In this document: piece after piece, positions 6,276 to 17,900 of the stretch | Position numbering within the stretch: position 1 is the first letter of the stretch | How the letters are laid out: each line of letters begins with the position of its first letter | Virus record (IMG/VR): IMGVR_UViG_3300010150_000089 | Location: 1-31,105 of that record | DNA from: a virus | Strand: one strand, 5' to 3' | Length of the DNA: 31,105 nt | Translations under genes and position numbers: made by a program | The notes under the pieces: model-generated | Seen by the model: the letters and a program-made list of their open reading frames with translations, nothing else | Databases searched by the model: none | Told to the model about the DNA's origin: nothing

Positions 6276-9200
6276 ATGGCAGAGTTTAAGATAAGTCGAA
6301 TTAGATATACTTGGAAAGGACCATGGACAACTTCAACTGCATACATCATTGATGATGTTGTACAGTATGGAGGTAGTGTATATATTGCACTTAGAGGACA
6401 CACATCTGCAGACTTTAAAGCAGATATAGATTACGTTCCACCAGGTGATACAATCGGACAACCAGCATGGTTGAAAATGTCTGATGGTAGAGAATTTAAA
6501 GGTGCATGGACACCATCAACGACTTATTATAACGGAGACATTGTAGATAACGGTGGTACTCTTTTCATCAACACAACAGGACACACATCAACAGCAGACT
6601 TTAATGCTGACATTGCTAATTGGGCAGTGTTTGTACCTGGTGCAGACTGGGGGAGCGACTGGACTGTAGCAACTACATATGGTGTAGGAGATGTTGTTAA
6701 CTACGGCGGTATTGTTTATAAATGTGTTACTGCGCATACTTCAGCAGCAACAGCAGCATTAGGTTTAGAAGACGACCAATTTAAGTGGGCAACTTACTAC
6801 TATGGTAAAACTTACAAAGGTGAATTTGCTAGTGATACTAGATATAAAGCACAAGACCTTGTTAAGTATGGTGGATCACTTTTAAGAGTTTTAACAGGAC
6901 ACACATCAACAACTAATTTAGCAGCATCAAACTTTATTTTAGAAGCACCAGGTGCTAAAATTAGAGGAACATGGACAGGTGCTGAATATTATGGCATTGG
7001 TGATGTTGTACAACACGGTGGTTATGTTTATCAATCACTTACAAATAACTATGCACGTACTCCTGGAGATTCAATCTATCAACCAACAGAAGTTGATTGG
7101 GCAGTAATTTCAAAAGGTGTAAATCTTGCAGGTACATGGGCTACTGGAACACAATATAAAACAGGTGATGTTGTTGAAAGAGGTGGATCAATTTATGTTG
7201 CTACACTAGATTCAACAGATGACGGAAGTTCATTAGACTATCTTGATGCAGGTAACTGGGATCTTATTATTCAAGGTCAAGCATGGAAAAATGCTTGGAC
7301 TATTTCAACAGTTTACGCAGTAGGAGATGTAGTTACTTACAGAGGTAGCGCATATAAAGCAAACGTAGAACATACAGCAGGTTCTGAAAACTTCCCAGGA
7401 GATAACGGTAGTGGATTTGAATATTGGGATCTTTTATTAGCTGGTGCAGAAAATGTTGGACTTGTTAATCCAGGTGATTTATTAACATTTGGTTTAAGCA
7501 GAACTATTGCTGGTGACGGATCTACATTAGGTGCTACAAATGTTCCAATTGATACAGCAGAAAAACTTTTACAAGTTGGACCAGATGATACAATTGAATA
7601 CGACAACTGGGGAAGAAGTGCAAGATTTTTCCATGTTGATCCGATAATTGGTGTTGACGATAGATCAAATCCTAACGCAGGTATTGATCCTTTCAAACCA
7701 GTTAAAACAATTAGATTTGCAGCAGAACTTGCTGACGATGGCTGGACAGGAACAAACACAATTCAATTAACAACTGGAGTATACGAAGAAATACTTCCAA
7801 TTAGTTTACCTGCTAGAACAGTTGTACTTGGTGACGAAATTAGATCTTCTAAAATTAAACCAAGACAAGCAATTGCTTCTATGGCAAGTGATGCTGTATA
7901 TAGAAATGCTGTAGCAGTTCATTTACAAGGTGTTATTAGAAATATTTTAACAGGTACAAACTTTACAAAGCAATCAGGAAATGATGCTGAAGTTACAGTA
8001 ATTACAGATGCTATTCCAACAGGAACATTTAATCCAGGACCACCAACAGGAGACGGATTAGAAATTATTGACTATGTTCAAGTTACATCTGACTCAGTTG
8101 CAGCGAACTTAGTTGACAACGGATTATCTGCTTACATACAGTACATTAACTTCCACGTACAAAGCACAGGAACTGATCCTGTTGTTACTGGTACTAATGA
8201 AATTACAGATCAAACAAACAGATTAAATGCTGCAAGAATGATCGAAACAAACAAAGACTTCTTAATGAAAGAAGCAACAGCATATCTTGACAACACATTT
8301 AGTGATTACGTATATGACAGTGCAATTTATAACGATGACATGCACAGAATTTGTAATGCACTTGCATATGATTTAAGATATGAAGGAAACTATAGAATTT
8401 TAAGAGAAGGTAAGTTTTACAAAAGCATGGTACAAGGTAGTCAACTATCAGACATGTTCTATGTAAGAGATGCTTGTGGTGTTAGACAGTGTACACTAGA
8501 TGGTTTAACAGGTACACTTAATCCGCCAAACGTTTTTGAACAATATCAAAGACCAACTGGACCTAATTATATTTCACTTGATCCAGGTTGGGGTACAGCA
8601 GATAGCAAAGTTTGGATTACAACACGTTCTCCATATATTCAAGGTGTATCTACATTTGGTAACAATTGTACAGGACAAAAAATTGATGGCGCATTACACG
8701 CAGGTGGTAACAAATCAATTGTGTCCAACGACTTTACACAGGTAATTAGTGATGGTATAGGCGCTCACGTTCTTAACAATGGTAGAGCAGAACTTGTATC
8801 AGTGTTTACGTACTATGCACAGGTAGGATATCTAGCAGAAAACGGTGGAGTAATACGTGCTACAAACGGTAACTGTTCATATGGTTACATTGGTGCATTA
8901 GCAGATGGTACTGATCCTTCAGAAACACCAATTACTGCTACACTTAATAACAGATTAGAAGAAGCACAGATTGTATCAGCATTTGCTGGAGAAGTAAATG
9001 ACGAAATTCTTGCACTAGAGTTTAGAACTTGCGGTCAAAACTATACAAATGCAGAATATACATTTGTTGGTTCAGGTACAAACGCAGCAGTTATACAAGA
9101 AGATTATAGAGATGACTCTATGTTTGAAGCAAGAATTGTTACAGGTGAAGCATCTTCCGCAGCAGGTGGAGGTGGATTTACGCTTATTGGTAACAATGCT

Positions 9201-11864
9201 CAGACTGGTGACGATTTAACAGTTACAATTGCTACTAACGATGATAACGAAGAAGCAAACTTATTAGGTTTAAGAATTATTTTAACATCAGGTCCAGGTA
9301 CAGGACAGTACGGTTATGTACATGCATACAACAGTACTTCAAAAGTTGTAACAGTTTACAAAGAATCTGATAGCACACCAGGTTGGGATCATGTAGTTCC
9401 AGGTACACCAATCTTAACACAGTTGTTAACAGGTACAACTTATAGATTTGAGCCTAGAGTTATATTTGATCAACCACCATTTAGTCATGCAGTATCTACT
9501 CTTGACGCAGGTACAACATGGGGTGGAGTTACTTACGGTGAAACATCAGGAGTGTTTACATCTATTTCAGCAACAGGTACAGGAACAGGTACTACAATTG
9601 GTGTTCCAGCAGCAAATCCAACATTTGATATTACTAAACTTGGTAAAGACTATACAATTACACTAAGGAATGGTGGTGCTGGTTATGCAGTAGGTGATAC
9701 TCTTACAATTTTAGGTACTAGTTTAGGTGCTGGCGACGATAACAACATTACTATTACAGTACACAGTGTAACTGACGATAGTACAAACAGTATTGTTACA
9801 TTTGAACACTCAGGATTTGCAGAAAGCGGTAGATTTGTTGCTGTTGCAAGTACAGGTACTACTGTTAACTATTCATTAAATGGTACATCGTGGTCAACTA
9901 CAAACTTACCATCCTCAGGTGTATGGAATTCAATAGCAGCAGGTAACGGAAGATTTGTTGCAATTAAAGATTCATCAGATGTAGGTGCTTACAGTTTAAA
10001 TGGTAACACATGGACACCATTTACATTACCAGCATCAACTAACTGGGCAGATGTTGCATTTGGTAATCCAGTATATGACGAAGTACAAGCAAACTTATTT
10101 GTTGCAGTTTCAACATCAGGAAACAATGCTGCATTATCCACTAACGGTGGAGCAACTTGGTCAGCAATTAACTTTCCAGCAGCAGGTGACTCAACAATAA
10201 ACCAGTGGACAAGTGTTACTTACGGTAAAGGACAGTTTGTTGCAATTGCACAAAGTAATAACTTAGCAGCAGTAGGTACATGGAACGGTTCAACTATTAG
10301 TTGGACTACTTACATTATGGATGTTATTGCAGACAGTTCGCAAAGAGACTGGAAACGTGTTGCTTATGGTAACAACAGATATGTTGCAATAGCAGACACA
10401 GGCGAAATTGGTTATTCATTCGATGGACAAACTTGGTATCCTGCAACAACACCATTGTTAGACGGCTCAACATTATTACAATGGAATGATTTAAAGTATG
10501 GTCAAGGTGTGTTTATGGCACTTTACGATACAGCAGGTAGAGCAATTGCAGGCGATGCAACAACAGGACCTGTACAATACATTTACACATCAGAAGATGG
10601 AATACATTGGCAAGAAAGAGACCTAGAAGGAACAGGTAACTGGAACAGATGTGCGTTTGGTAATCCAGATGCAGATCCTACAGACGGTGTTGATAACAGA
10701 AAAGGTAGATGGGTAATACTTGATAGAGATGTTAAATTTGCTCACAAGGTTGTTTACACAGGTAAACAAATTAAAGGTAGAGCAGATGTAGCTGCTGGTT
10801 CAATCGGAGTTGTAAAACTTTGGGATCCAGGTTCAGGTTATGATCCTGTTAATACTCCTGTTGGTTACACAGTTATTGATCCTAACAACACAGGTGAACT
10901 TGAACTTGATATGACAAGATTTGCAGACGGCGTATTAGCACAACCAAGTTGGACTAATAGAGGTAATGCATATAAAACAAGTACAACTACTGTAACAGTT
11001 ACAGGTGATGGTTTTGCAGATATTATTCCAGTAGGTAAGTTTGTAACAGTTTCCGGAATGCCAGTTGTTATTGGCCCAGGTGCACAGTTAAGACTTAATG
11101 GTAACCCAGAACTTTACACTGTTGTTGTTATTGAACAAGAAAGTGTTGATACTGGTGGAACATTTACACTAAGATTTAGAGTAAGTCCTGAACTTAAAAT
11201 TGAGGACGATCCTACAACAAATCACGGTAATGGTGTAACAATTAATACAAGATATTCACAATGTAGAATTTCAAACCACGACTTCCTGGATATTGGTACA
11301 GGTAACTTTACACAAACCAATTATCCAGCATTGTACGCACAGAATTATATTTCTTATCCAGAAAATGAAGTGCAAGAAATAAACGGTGGTAGGGTGTTCT
11401 ACTCAAGTACAGACCAATCAGGTAACTTTAGGGTTGGTGAATTGTTTGCTGTTGAACAGGCTACTGGTATTGTTACTATTAGTGCTGACTTCTTCGACTT
11501 AGCAGGTCTTACAGAACTTGCACTAGGTGGTATTAGAGTTGGTGGTACTGGTACAATTATTAGAGAGTTCTCAACAGATCCTCTGTTTATTGCGGATTCA
11601 AATAATATTATCCCTACACAGAGAGCAATCAAAGCGTACTTAACAAACAGACTTAACGTTGGTGGAGCGGACTTGCTAACAGCGAGCTTTATTGCAGGTA
11701 CAGTTAAGATTGGTCCTGACGAAATTGGTAATACAGCAGGACAAGCAGTGAACGTCCCAGTGATGTTCGAATTACAAGGCCCGAAAGCGGGAATTGGTGG
11801 AAGTTATCTAGCCCAGGCTTTATTTTATCGAAGCTTTGAGCATAGAGGTATTAGGACTGACTAA
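6276..11864 (+). CDS. Giant tail-spike/fibre-like protein A (1862 aa)
   Basis: Four regions are visible. Residues about 13-390 hold seven repeats of about 50-55 residues with the pattern W-x-x-x-x-Y-x-x-x-D-x-V-x-x-G-G-x-x-Y, similar to small carbohydrate-binding modules. From about residue 450 a beta-helix-like region begins, with PFKPVKTIRFAAELAD, TIQLTTGVYEEILPI and VVLGDEIRSS as in pectate-lyase-like folds. It is interrupted by a helical insert (about 679-728) and continues to about 910. Residues about 1184-1487 carry Asp-box-type repeats (S-x-[DN]-G-x-x-W) alternating with YGxGxFVAI-like strands. The C-terminus holds FLDIGTGNFT, RVFYSSTDQSGNFRVGELF and PTQRAIKAYL. It is paralogous to the next gene. 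A receptor-binding or polysaccharide-degrading spike is inferred; no catalytic residues can be assigned. Confidence 0.8.
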   Translation: MAEFKISRIRYTWKGPWTTSTAYIIDDVVQYGGSVYIALRGHTSADFKADIDYVPPGDTIGQPAWLKMSDGREFKGAWTPSTTYYNGDIVDNGGTLFINTTGHTSTADFNADIANWAVFVPGADWGSDWTVATTYGVGDVVNYGGIVYKCVTAHTSAATAALGLEDDQFKWATYYYGKTYKGEFASDTRYKAQDLVKYGGSLLRVLTGHTSTTNLAASNFILEAPGAKIRGTWTGAEYYGIGDVVQHGGYVYQSLTNNYARTPGDSIYQPTEVDWAVISKGVNLAGTWATGTQYKTGDVVERGGSIYVATLDSTDDGSSLDYLDAGNWDLIIQGQAWKNAWTISTVYAVGDVVTYRGSAYKANVEHTAGSENFPGDNGSGFEYWDLLLAGAENVGLVNPGDLLTFGLSRTIAGDGSTLGATNVPIDTAEKLLQVGPDDTIEYDNWGRSARFFHVDPIIGVDDRSNPNAGIDPFKPVKTIRFAAELADDGWTGTNTIQLTTGVYEEILPISLPARTVVLGDEIRSSKIKPRQAIASMASDAVYRNAVAVHLQGVIRNILTGTNFTKQSGNDAEVTVITDAIPTGTFNPGPPTGDGLEIIDYVQVTSDSVAANLVDNGLSAYIQYINFHVQSTGTDPVVTGTNEITDQTNRLNAARMIETNKDFLMKEATAYLDNTFSDYVYDSAIYNDDMHRICNALAYDLRYEGNYRILREGKFYKSMVQGSQLSDMFYVRDACGVRQCTLDGLTGTLNPPNVFEQYQRPTGPNYISLDPGWGTADSKVWITTRSPYIQGVSTFGNNCTGQKIDGALHAGGNKSIVSNDFTQVISDGIGAHVLNNGRAELVSVFTYYAQVGYLAENGGVIRATNGNCSYGYIGALADGTDPSETPITATLNNRLEEAQIVSAFAGEVNDEILALEFRTCGQNYTNAEYTFVGSGTNAAVIQEDYRDDSMFEARIVTGEASSAAGGGGFTLIGNNAQTGDDLTVTIATNDDNEEANLLGLRIILTSGPGTGQYGYVHAYNSTSKVVTVYKESDSTPGWDHVVPGTPILTQLLTGTTYRFEPRVIFDQPPFSHAVSTLDAGTTWGGVTYGETSGVFTSISATGTGTGTTIGVPAANPTFDITKLGKDYTITLRNGGAGYAVGDTLTILGTSLGAGDDNNITITVHSVTDDSTNSIVTFEHSGFAESGRFVAVASTGTTVNYSLNGTSWSTTNLPSSGVWNSIAAGNGRFVAIKDSSDVGAYSLNGNTWTPFTLPASTNWADVAFGNPVYDEVQANLFVAVSTSGNNAALSTNGGATWSAINFPAAGDSTINQWTSVTYGKGQFVAIAQSNNLAAVGTWNGSTISWTTYIMDVIADSSQRDWKRVAYGNNRYVAIADTGEIGYSFDGQTWYPATTPLLDGSTLLQWNDLKYGQGVFMALYDTAGRAIAGDATTGPVQYIYTSEDGIHWQERDLEGTGNWNRCAFGNPDADPTDGVDNRKGRWVILDRDVKFAHKVVYTGKQIKGRADVAAGSIGVVKLWDPGSGYDPVNTPVGYTVIDPNNTGELELDMTRFADGVLAQPSWTNRGNAYKTSTTTVTVTGDGFADIIPVGKFVTVSGMPVVIGPGAQLRLNGNPELYTVVVIEQESVDTGGTFTLRFRVSPELKIEDDPTTNHGNGVTINTRYSQCRISNHDFLDIGTGNFTQTNYPALYAQNYISYPENEVQEINGGRVFYSSTDQSGNFRVGELFAVEQATGIVTISADFFDLAGLTELALGGIRVGGTGTIIREFSTDPLFIADSNNIIPTQRAIKAYLTNRLNVGGADLLTASFIAGTVKIGPDEIGNTAGQAVNVPVMFELQGPKAGIGGSYLAQALFYRSFEHRGIRTD
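6312..7445 (+). repeat. Seven N-terminal carbohydrate-binding-like repeats in protein A
   Basis: Seven units of about 150-170 bases each encode W-x-x-x-(T/S)-x-Y-x-x-x-D-x-V-x-x-G-G-x-x-Y. Most of the first four add an HTS triplet and all end in an aromatic-rich strand before a Gly. The units are diverged rather than identical, so the repeat is mainly a protein-level one. Confidence 0.8.
9828..10735 (+). repeat. Asp-box (BNR-like) repeats in protein A
   Basis: At least five units carry an Asp-box-like core: SLNGTSW, SLNGNTW, STNGGATW, SFDGQTW and SEDGIHW. Each is separated by strands such as GRFVAI or KGQFVAI. Such repeats usually form blades of a beta-propeller as in sialidases and related proteins. 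Enzymatic activity is not shown. Confidence 0.7.
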
Positions 11865-11932
11865 CATGGCACTAATATTAGAAGATAACAAATTAATGGT
11901 AAATACAATGGAACACTACGGAGTAGATAAAC

Positions 11933-14900
11933 ATGGCAGAGTTTAAATTAGGTAGAATTAGATTTGTTTGGAAGGGCGATTGGTCCGCTCCAACAGTCTA
12001 CTACAAAGATGATGTAGTAAGATATGGCGGTAAAACGTATATCTGTACTACTGGACATACAAGCGATTCAGATTTTTATGTAGACTTGAACGTAAGTCCT
12101 TCAAGATGGAACCAAATGACAGATGGTCAGGACTGGAAGGGCGACTGGGCTACATCAACATATTACAAAACAAACGACTTAGTTAAGTACGGTGGACAGA
12201 TTTATATTTGTTCTACTCCGCATACATCTGCCGCTACTGCTTCATTAGGTTTAGAAAACGACTTAGGAAAGTGGACTGCTTTTGCAGAAGGATTTGACTG
12301 GAAAAGCGATTGGAACGTTTCTATAAGATATAAAATTAACGATTTAGTTAGATACGGTGCAACAACTTATGTTTGTAACGAAGGTCATACATCTGCTGCT
12401 ACTGCCAGCGACGGATTAGAAAATGATCAATCTAAATGGGATATCTTTAATCAAGGACTAGAATACAAAGGTGCTTGGACAGGTAACACAAGATACAAAT
12501 ATAACGATATTGTTAAGCAAGGTGCTGGTACATATATTTGTACTACACAGCATACTTCAAATGCATCAGACTTTACAGCAGACTCATCAAACTGGTCACA
12601 GTTTATTGAAGGCTTTGAATATGAAAATGCTTGGAGTAATTCAACAGTATACCAACCAGGTGATGTTGTATCATACGGTGGTAACCAATACGTAGCAAAA
12701 GTATATCACACAGGTTCAACTAATCCTTCAACTGATACTACAAACTTTGCATTATTTGGTAAAGGTTTTGACTTCCAAAATAATTGGAGCAACGCAACAG
12801 ATTATAAAGTTGGACAAGTTGTAGCAGTTAATGGTCAGTCATATGTTGCTACAGTTGATTCACCAAGCAACGACTTTACAATATCAGAATCAAGTAACAC
12901 AACAAACAAATTTACAACAGCATCCACAACTGGAATGGCAGTTGGTATGTCAGTATACTTTAGCGGTGCTGTTTATGGTAACGTTAACGAAGGTGCAACA
13001 TACTACATTAAAACAGTTGATGATGCAACAACATTTACAATTTCAATTGCACATGGTGGAACGGTATTTACACCAGCATTAGGTACAGGTTCAATGACTG
13101 CAAGAGTTGCAGCTCATCCAATTGAACCTAACTACTGGAGCAAACTGTCAAGTGGTTTTTACTGGGCAGGTACATGGCAAGATGATTACGAATATGAAGT
13201 AGGCGATTGTGTTAAGTTCGGCGACAACGCATACGTTTGTATTAGCAAACATAGATCAGAAGGCGATGACGGATCAACAATTGGTGCAGCTGGTGGTGGA
13301 GCAGACAACAGTCGTCCAGACCAAGACACAACAGGTACTTACTGGAACCAAATGATTACAGGTAGTGAAACTTCACTACTAACAACAAAAGGTGATTTGG
13401 TTTACTACGGTGGTGCTGGTGTTGCTAGACTTCCAATTGGTGTAGAAGGACAAGTTTTACAAGCTGGAGCAAATTATCCAGAATGGCGTTCAATGGGCGC
13501 AAACGATTATGTTTACTATGTGGCAACACACGGTAAAGATGCTCCGTATCCAGTACATGGTGCAACTATTGATAAACCATTTAAAACAATTAGATATGCT
13601 TGTGAAGCAGTATTGCACGGACCAAGACATCCAGAAGCAAGACACTTGCTTGAAATGAACAGAGCGTTTGTACAACGTGAAGTTACAGAATGGATTACAT
13701 ATCAAATTGCAAATGCTGCAAGTGGTAGCATTTGGGAAAACTTTGATTACGAAGATGATCGTTGTGAAAGAGACGTTGGACTAGTATTAGATGCTATGAT
13801 CTATGACATGTGTCATGGTGGTAACAAGAGATCAAGAGGTGCTGCAAATGCATTTGTTGGAGCTCTTTACGAAGCACCTTACAACACAGGTCCATACTCA
13901 AACTTAGCAACAGAAGCAGCAAACTCAGCAGAAGCATATGCATATATGTCAACATTGGTTGATCATGTATTAGCACAAACTGATCCAGCAGTAAATTATC
14001 AAACTACAAACGGTGATAATTCAACTGCTATTGTTTCACAATTTAAAACATCAACATTGATTGCAGAAGCAAGTTCAAACACTGTACTTGCAGCAAACTT
14101 AAAAATCATTACTGATGCAATTGCAGCAGGTAATGCAGATAACATTCCTGCAAGATATGTTCCACAGAACACTATTAAAATTAAAACAGGACAGTATAGA
14201 GAAATTGGACCAATTATTGTTCCAGAAAATACTGTTGTGCTTGGTGATGAAGTTAGATCTACAAACGTTGGACCTTCAGGACCAATTACAGATAAAACTG
14301 ATGCACGTTATACAATGAATGCTTTAGGACACTTAGAGCCAATCATTGGTGATATTATTAAAGGTGCAAGTGTTACTAAAACAACAGGCAATGCTTACTC
14401 ACAAGATATTGCTGTTCCTTTTGCTGACACAGTAGAAGAAACACACGTTGAGCGTTTAGTTAGAACAATGCAACAAAACATCGACTTTAGAGTTGGTGAA
14501 TTTGAATTAAGAAACAGTGCTGATCCTACAGGATATAACAGCTCATTCTTAAGCGGATACGGTGATGCAAGAGCTAGACTTAGAGAAAACAAACATTTCT
14601 TTAAAGAAGAATTAATTGCATTTATTGCTGCTAACTACCCGAATGTAAAATACAGCAAAATGAAATGTCGTCAAGATGTAGGTTACATTGTTGACTCTAT
14701 TTGTTATGACTTAACATACGGTGGTAAGAGCCAATCAAGAATTGCTGCTATGGCATACTATGATGGTGCAGCAGGTGCATTACAAATTGACAGCACAGAA
14801 ACAGCAGCAACTATTGCAGCGTACAATAAATTAAAAGCAATAATGCAAGATGCTGCAACTAATACTACTATTACAGCATTACAAAGTGTTGTTCCACAAA

Positions 14901-17900
14901 TAAGAGGAACAGCAGGTAGCGCAGGTGCTTCAACATTTATTGGTACTTCGATTGATATTATTACAGCAGTAATTGCTGATGTTAACGATCAACCAAACGT
15001 TACAATTACAGCAGCATCAAGTAATACACTTACTGCTACAAATCACGGATTAGAAGTTGGTGACGCAATTGTAATGAGAGCTACGCACGGTACAGGTAGC
15101 GGAGCATTACACAAAACACGTAAGTATTGGGTTAAAACTGCTCCAAATGCAAACACATTTACATTGTCTGCAACATTTGGTGGTAGTACACAAACAGTTA
15201 CAGACGGATCAAGTTTAACAGTTGTAGCAAACGCTATAAACTATCCTACACTAACGAACGGTGTAACTAGTACAACTGCATTGATCACCGCTGTAGAGAC
15301 CTTAGACGCAGCGCAAGAGACCGTTGTAACGGGAGTTATCAACCACTTAAATCCAACTAATTACCATACTGACTTTACAGTACAGGCTGTTCCTAGCACA
15401 ACTAGAATTGAAAGTTATGTTGGAACAAGTGCATATGCACACACATATGTAAGTGGTGGTATTGTTACTAAAGGTGACGGAACAGTATTAAACATTACAG
15501 CAGTTACATATAATAACAGCACAGGTGTAATGGATATTACTGTTGATGCAGTACACGGATTAGCAATTGAAGATACTTACACACTAGCAAATATTGTGTT
15601 TAGTTGTAACTCTCCAAGCGGAGCAGATGTTGTATATCCAGGTGCTACTAAAACAGATGGCACTACACCAAAAGTATTATACAACCAAAGCAAATGTTTA
15701 CGTGATACAAGATTAATTATGGAAGCAGTTATGTTTGACGTTGCTACAAATAGTAACGAGCAAACAATGAGAGCTGCACTTTCATACTTGAGATCAACAG
15801 CAAAAGATGTTTATGACTTAGATCAGAAAGCAACTACAAGAAGTGCTTTTGAATATGTAAGAACACAAGCTATTGCAAATGTAGGCGGAGACGCTACAGC
15901 AATTGCACGTATCAACACACTAATGAAACACTTAGACGATGTTGTGTACAGTGGTTCAAATGAAGGATCACCTTGTATTACTGAAGTAAGAAATGCACAT
16001 CATGCTATGTTACAGATTGAAAGAAACAGAAACTTTATTGTTGCTGAATCTACTGCATGGGTACAAGACACGTACAAAGATACTGCAACTGCAACAGCAG
16101 CATCAGATGACGCTGTAACAATTAGTGATACTAGTTGGTTAAGAATTGGTACTGCAATTAAAGTTAGCGGAACAATATTAAGTGCTCCAGCAACAGTAGG
16201 CGGAAATGGTTTTGAAACAGGTGTAACTTACTATGTAAACAAAATTATTTCAGGCACTAAATTTACAGTTGCAAAAACTAGAAACGATTCGACACCAATG
16301 TCAATTGATGATGACACAGGATCAATGACTGTTATGCTTGATTACAGCAGTGAGAAATGTGAAAGAGATATGAATAGAATACTTGACGCACTCAAGTATG
16401 ATATACAATATCACGGTAACTACAAATCATTAATGGCTGCAAGATACTACGGTAACGCAGTACATGGTGTAAGAGATGGCGAAGACTTCTACTACGTAAG
16501 AAATGGTACAGGTGTTAGAAACCAAACTCTTGCAAACATGGCAGGTGACTTACTTGCTCCAAATGCATTAGGAACTTCAAGAGTTTCAGGTGGTGCTTAT
16601 GTATCACTTGATCCAGGATATGGACCAGATGATTTCTCAACATGGATTATTGAACGTTCACCATACGTACAAAACGTAACAACACTTGGTGCTGGTGCAA
16701 TTGGTCAAAAGATTGATGGCGCACTACACAACGGTGGTAACGATTCGATTGTTAGTAACGACTTTACACAGGTTATATCAGACGGTATTGGTGCTTGGGT
16801 AACAAACAATGGTAGAGCAGAGCTTGTATCAGTGTTTACATATTACTCACACGTAGGTTACTTGTCAGAAAACGGTGGTAGAATTAGAGGTACAAACGGT
16901 AACAACTCTTACGGTGACTTTGGTTCAGTAGCAGAAGGATTTGATTCGACTGAAACTCCAAACACTGCAATTGTTGATAACAAATTCCAATTTGAAGCAA
17001 CAGTTGGAAGTGTACAAACTGATAACGCACAAGAAGTTTACGCATTTGAATTTAATAATGCTGGTAACGAATACACTAACGCAAGTTGGTTAATTTCAGG
17101 TGCTGGTACAGGTGCAACAGCAGAGCCAGATGAATTTAGAGATGGCGGTGTACACCAAATTTTCCTACAAGATAACGTAGACGATAGTACTAATGCTCCA
17201 GAAGCAGATGGTAACTTCGGTGGATTTGGTTATATTACTAACTCAAACACTGCACAGGCTGGTTCTTCAACAAGCATTACACTTGCTGCAACAGACGCAG
17301 AGATTAGTTCAGCATACCTTGGTATGAGAGTTAATGTTACAGGTGGTGCTGGTGTTGGACAGTACGGTATTATTGCTTCATATAACAGTGGTACTAAAAT
17401 TGCAGGAGTTACTAAAGAGTCAACAGGCGCAGCTGGATTTGATCACATTGTAGCTGGTACAGCAATTGTTGCTCCGGATGCTTCATCAACATACACAGTT
17501 GAACCAAGAGCGGTATTTAGTGCTCCAACTGATAGTTCAGAAGGTGTAACACTTCCTACAAGTGGTGCATGGCAAGATGTATTGCATGGCGGACGCACAG
17601 GAGTTTACTTACCAAGTGCAACATATAATAACAGTGGTGGTTCAGGTGCTAGTTTCCAAGTTGTTAAAAACGGTGGAAAATACATTACAACAATTGTAAG
17701 TGGCGGAACAAAATATACACGTTACGATACATTTACTATTGCTGGTAACAATGTAGGCGGCGCAGCAACCACAAACGATATTACAGTAACAGTTGTGTCA
17801 GTAGATGCTAACGGTGTAATTTTAGAAATTGAAACAGCAGGACAAGCTCAAGAAGGTGTATGGGTAGCTGTTAAATCAAGTGCAGCAGCAGGTGCTTACA

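Noticed and set aside
6312-13363. CRISPR array or DNA-level tandem repeat
   Set aside because: The repetition is at the protein level with diverged nucleotides and unit lengths of about 150 bases; there is no repeat-spacer pattern.
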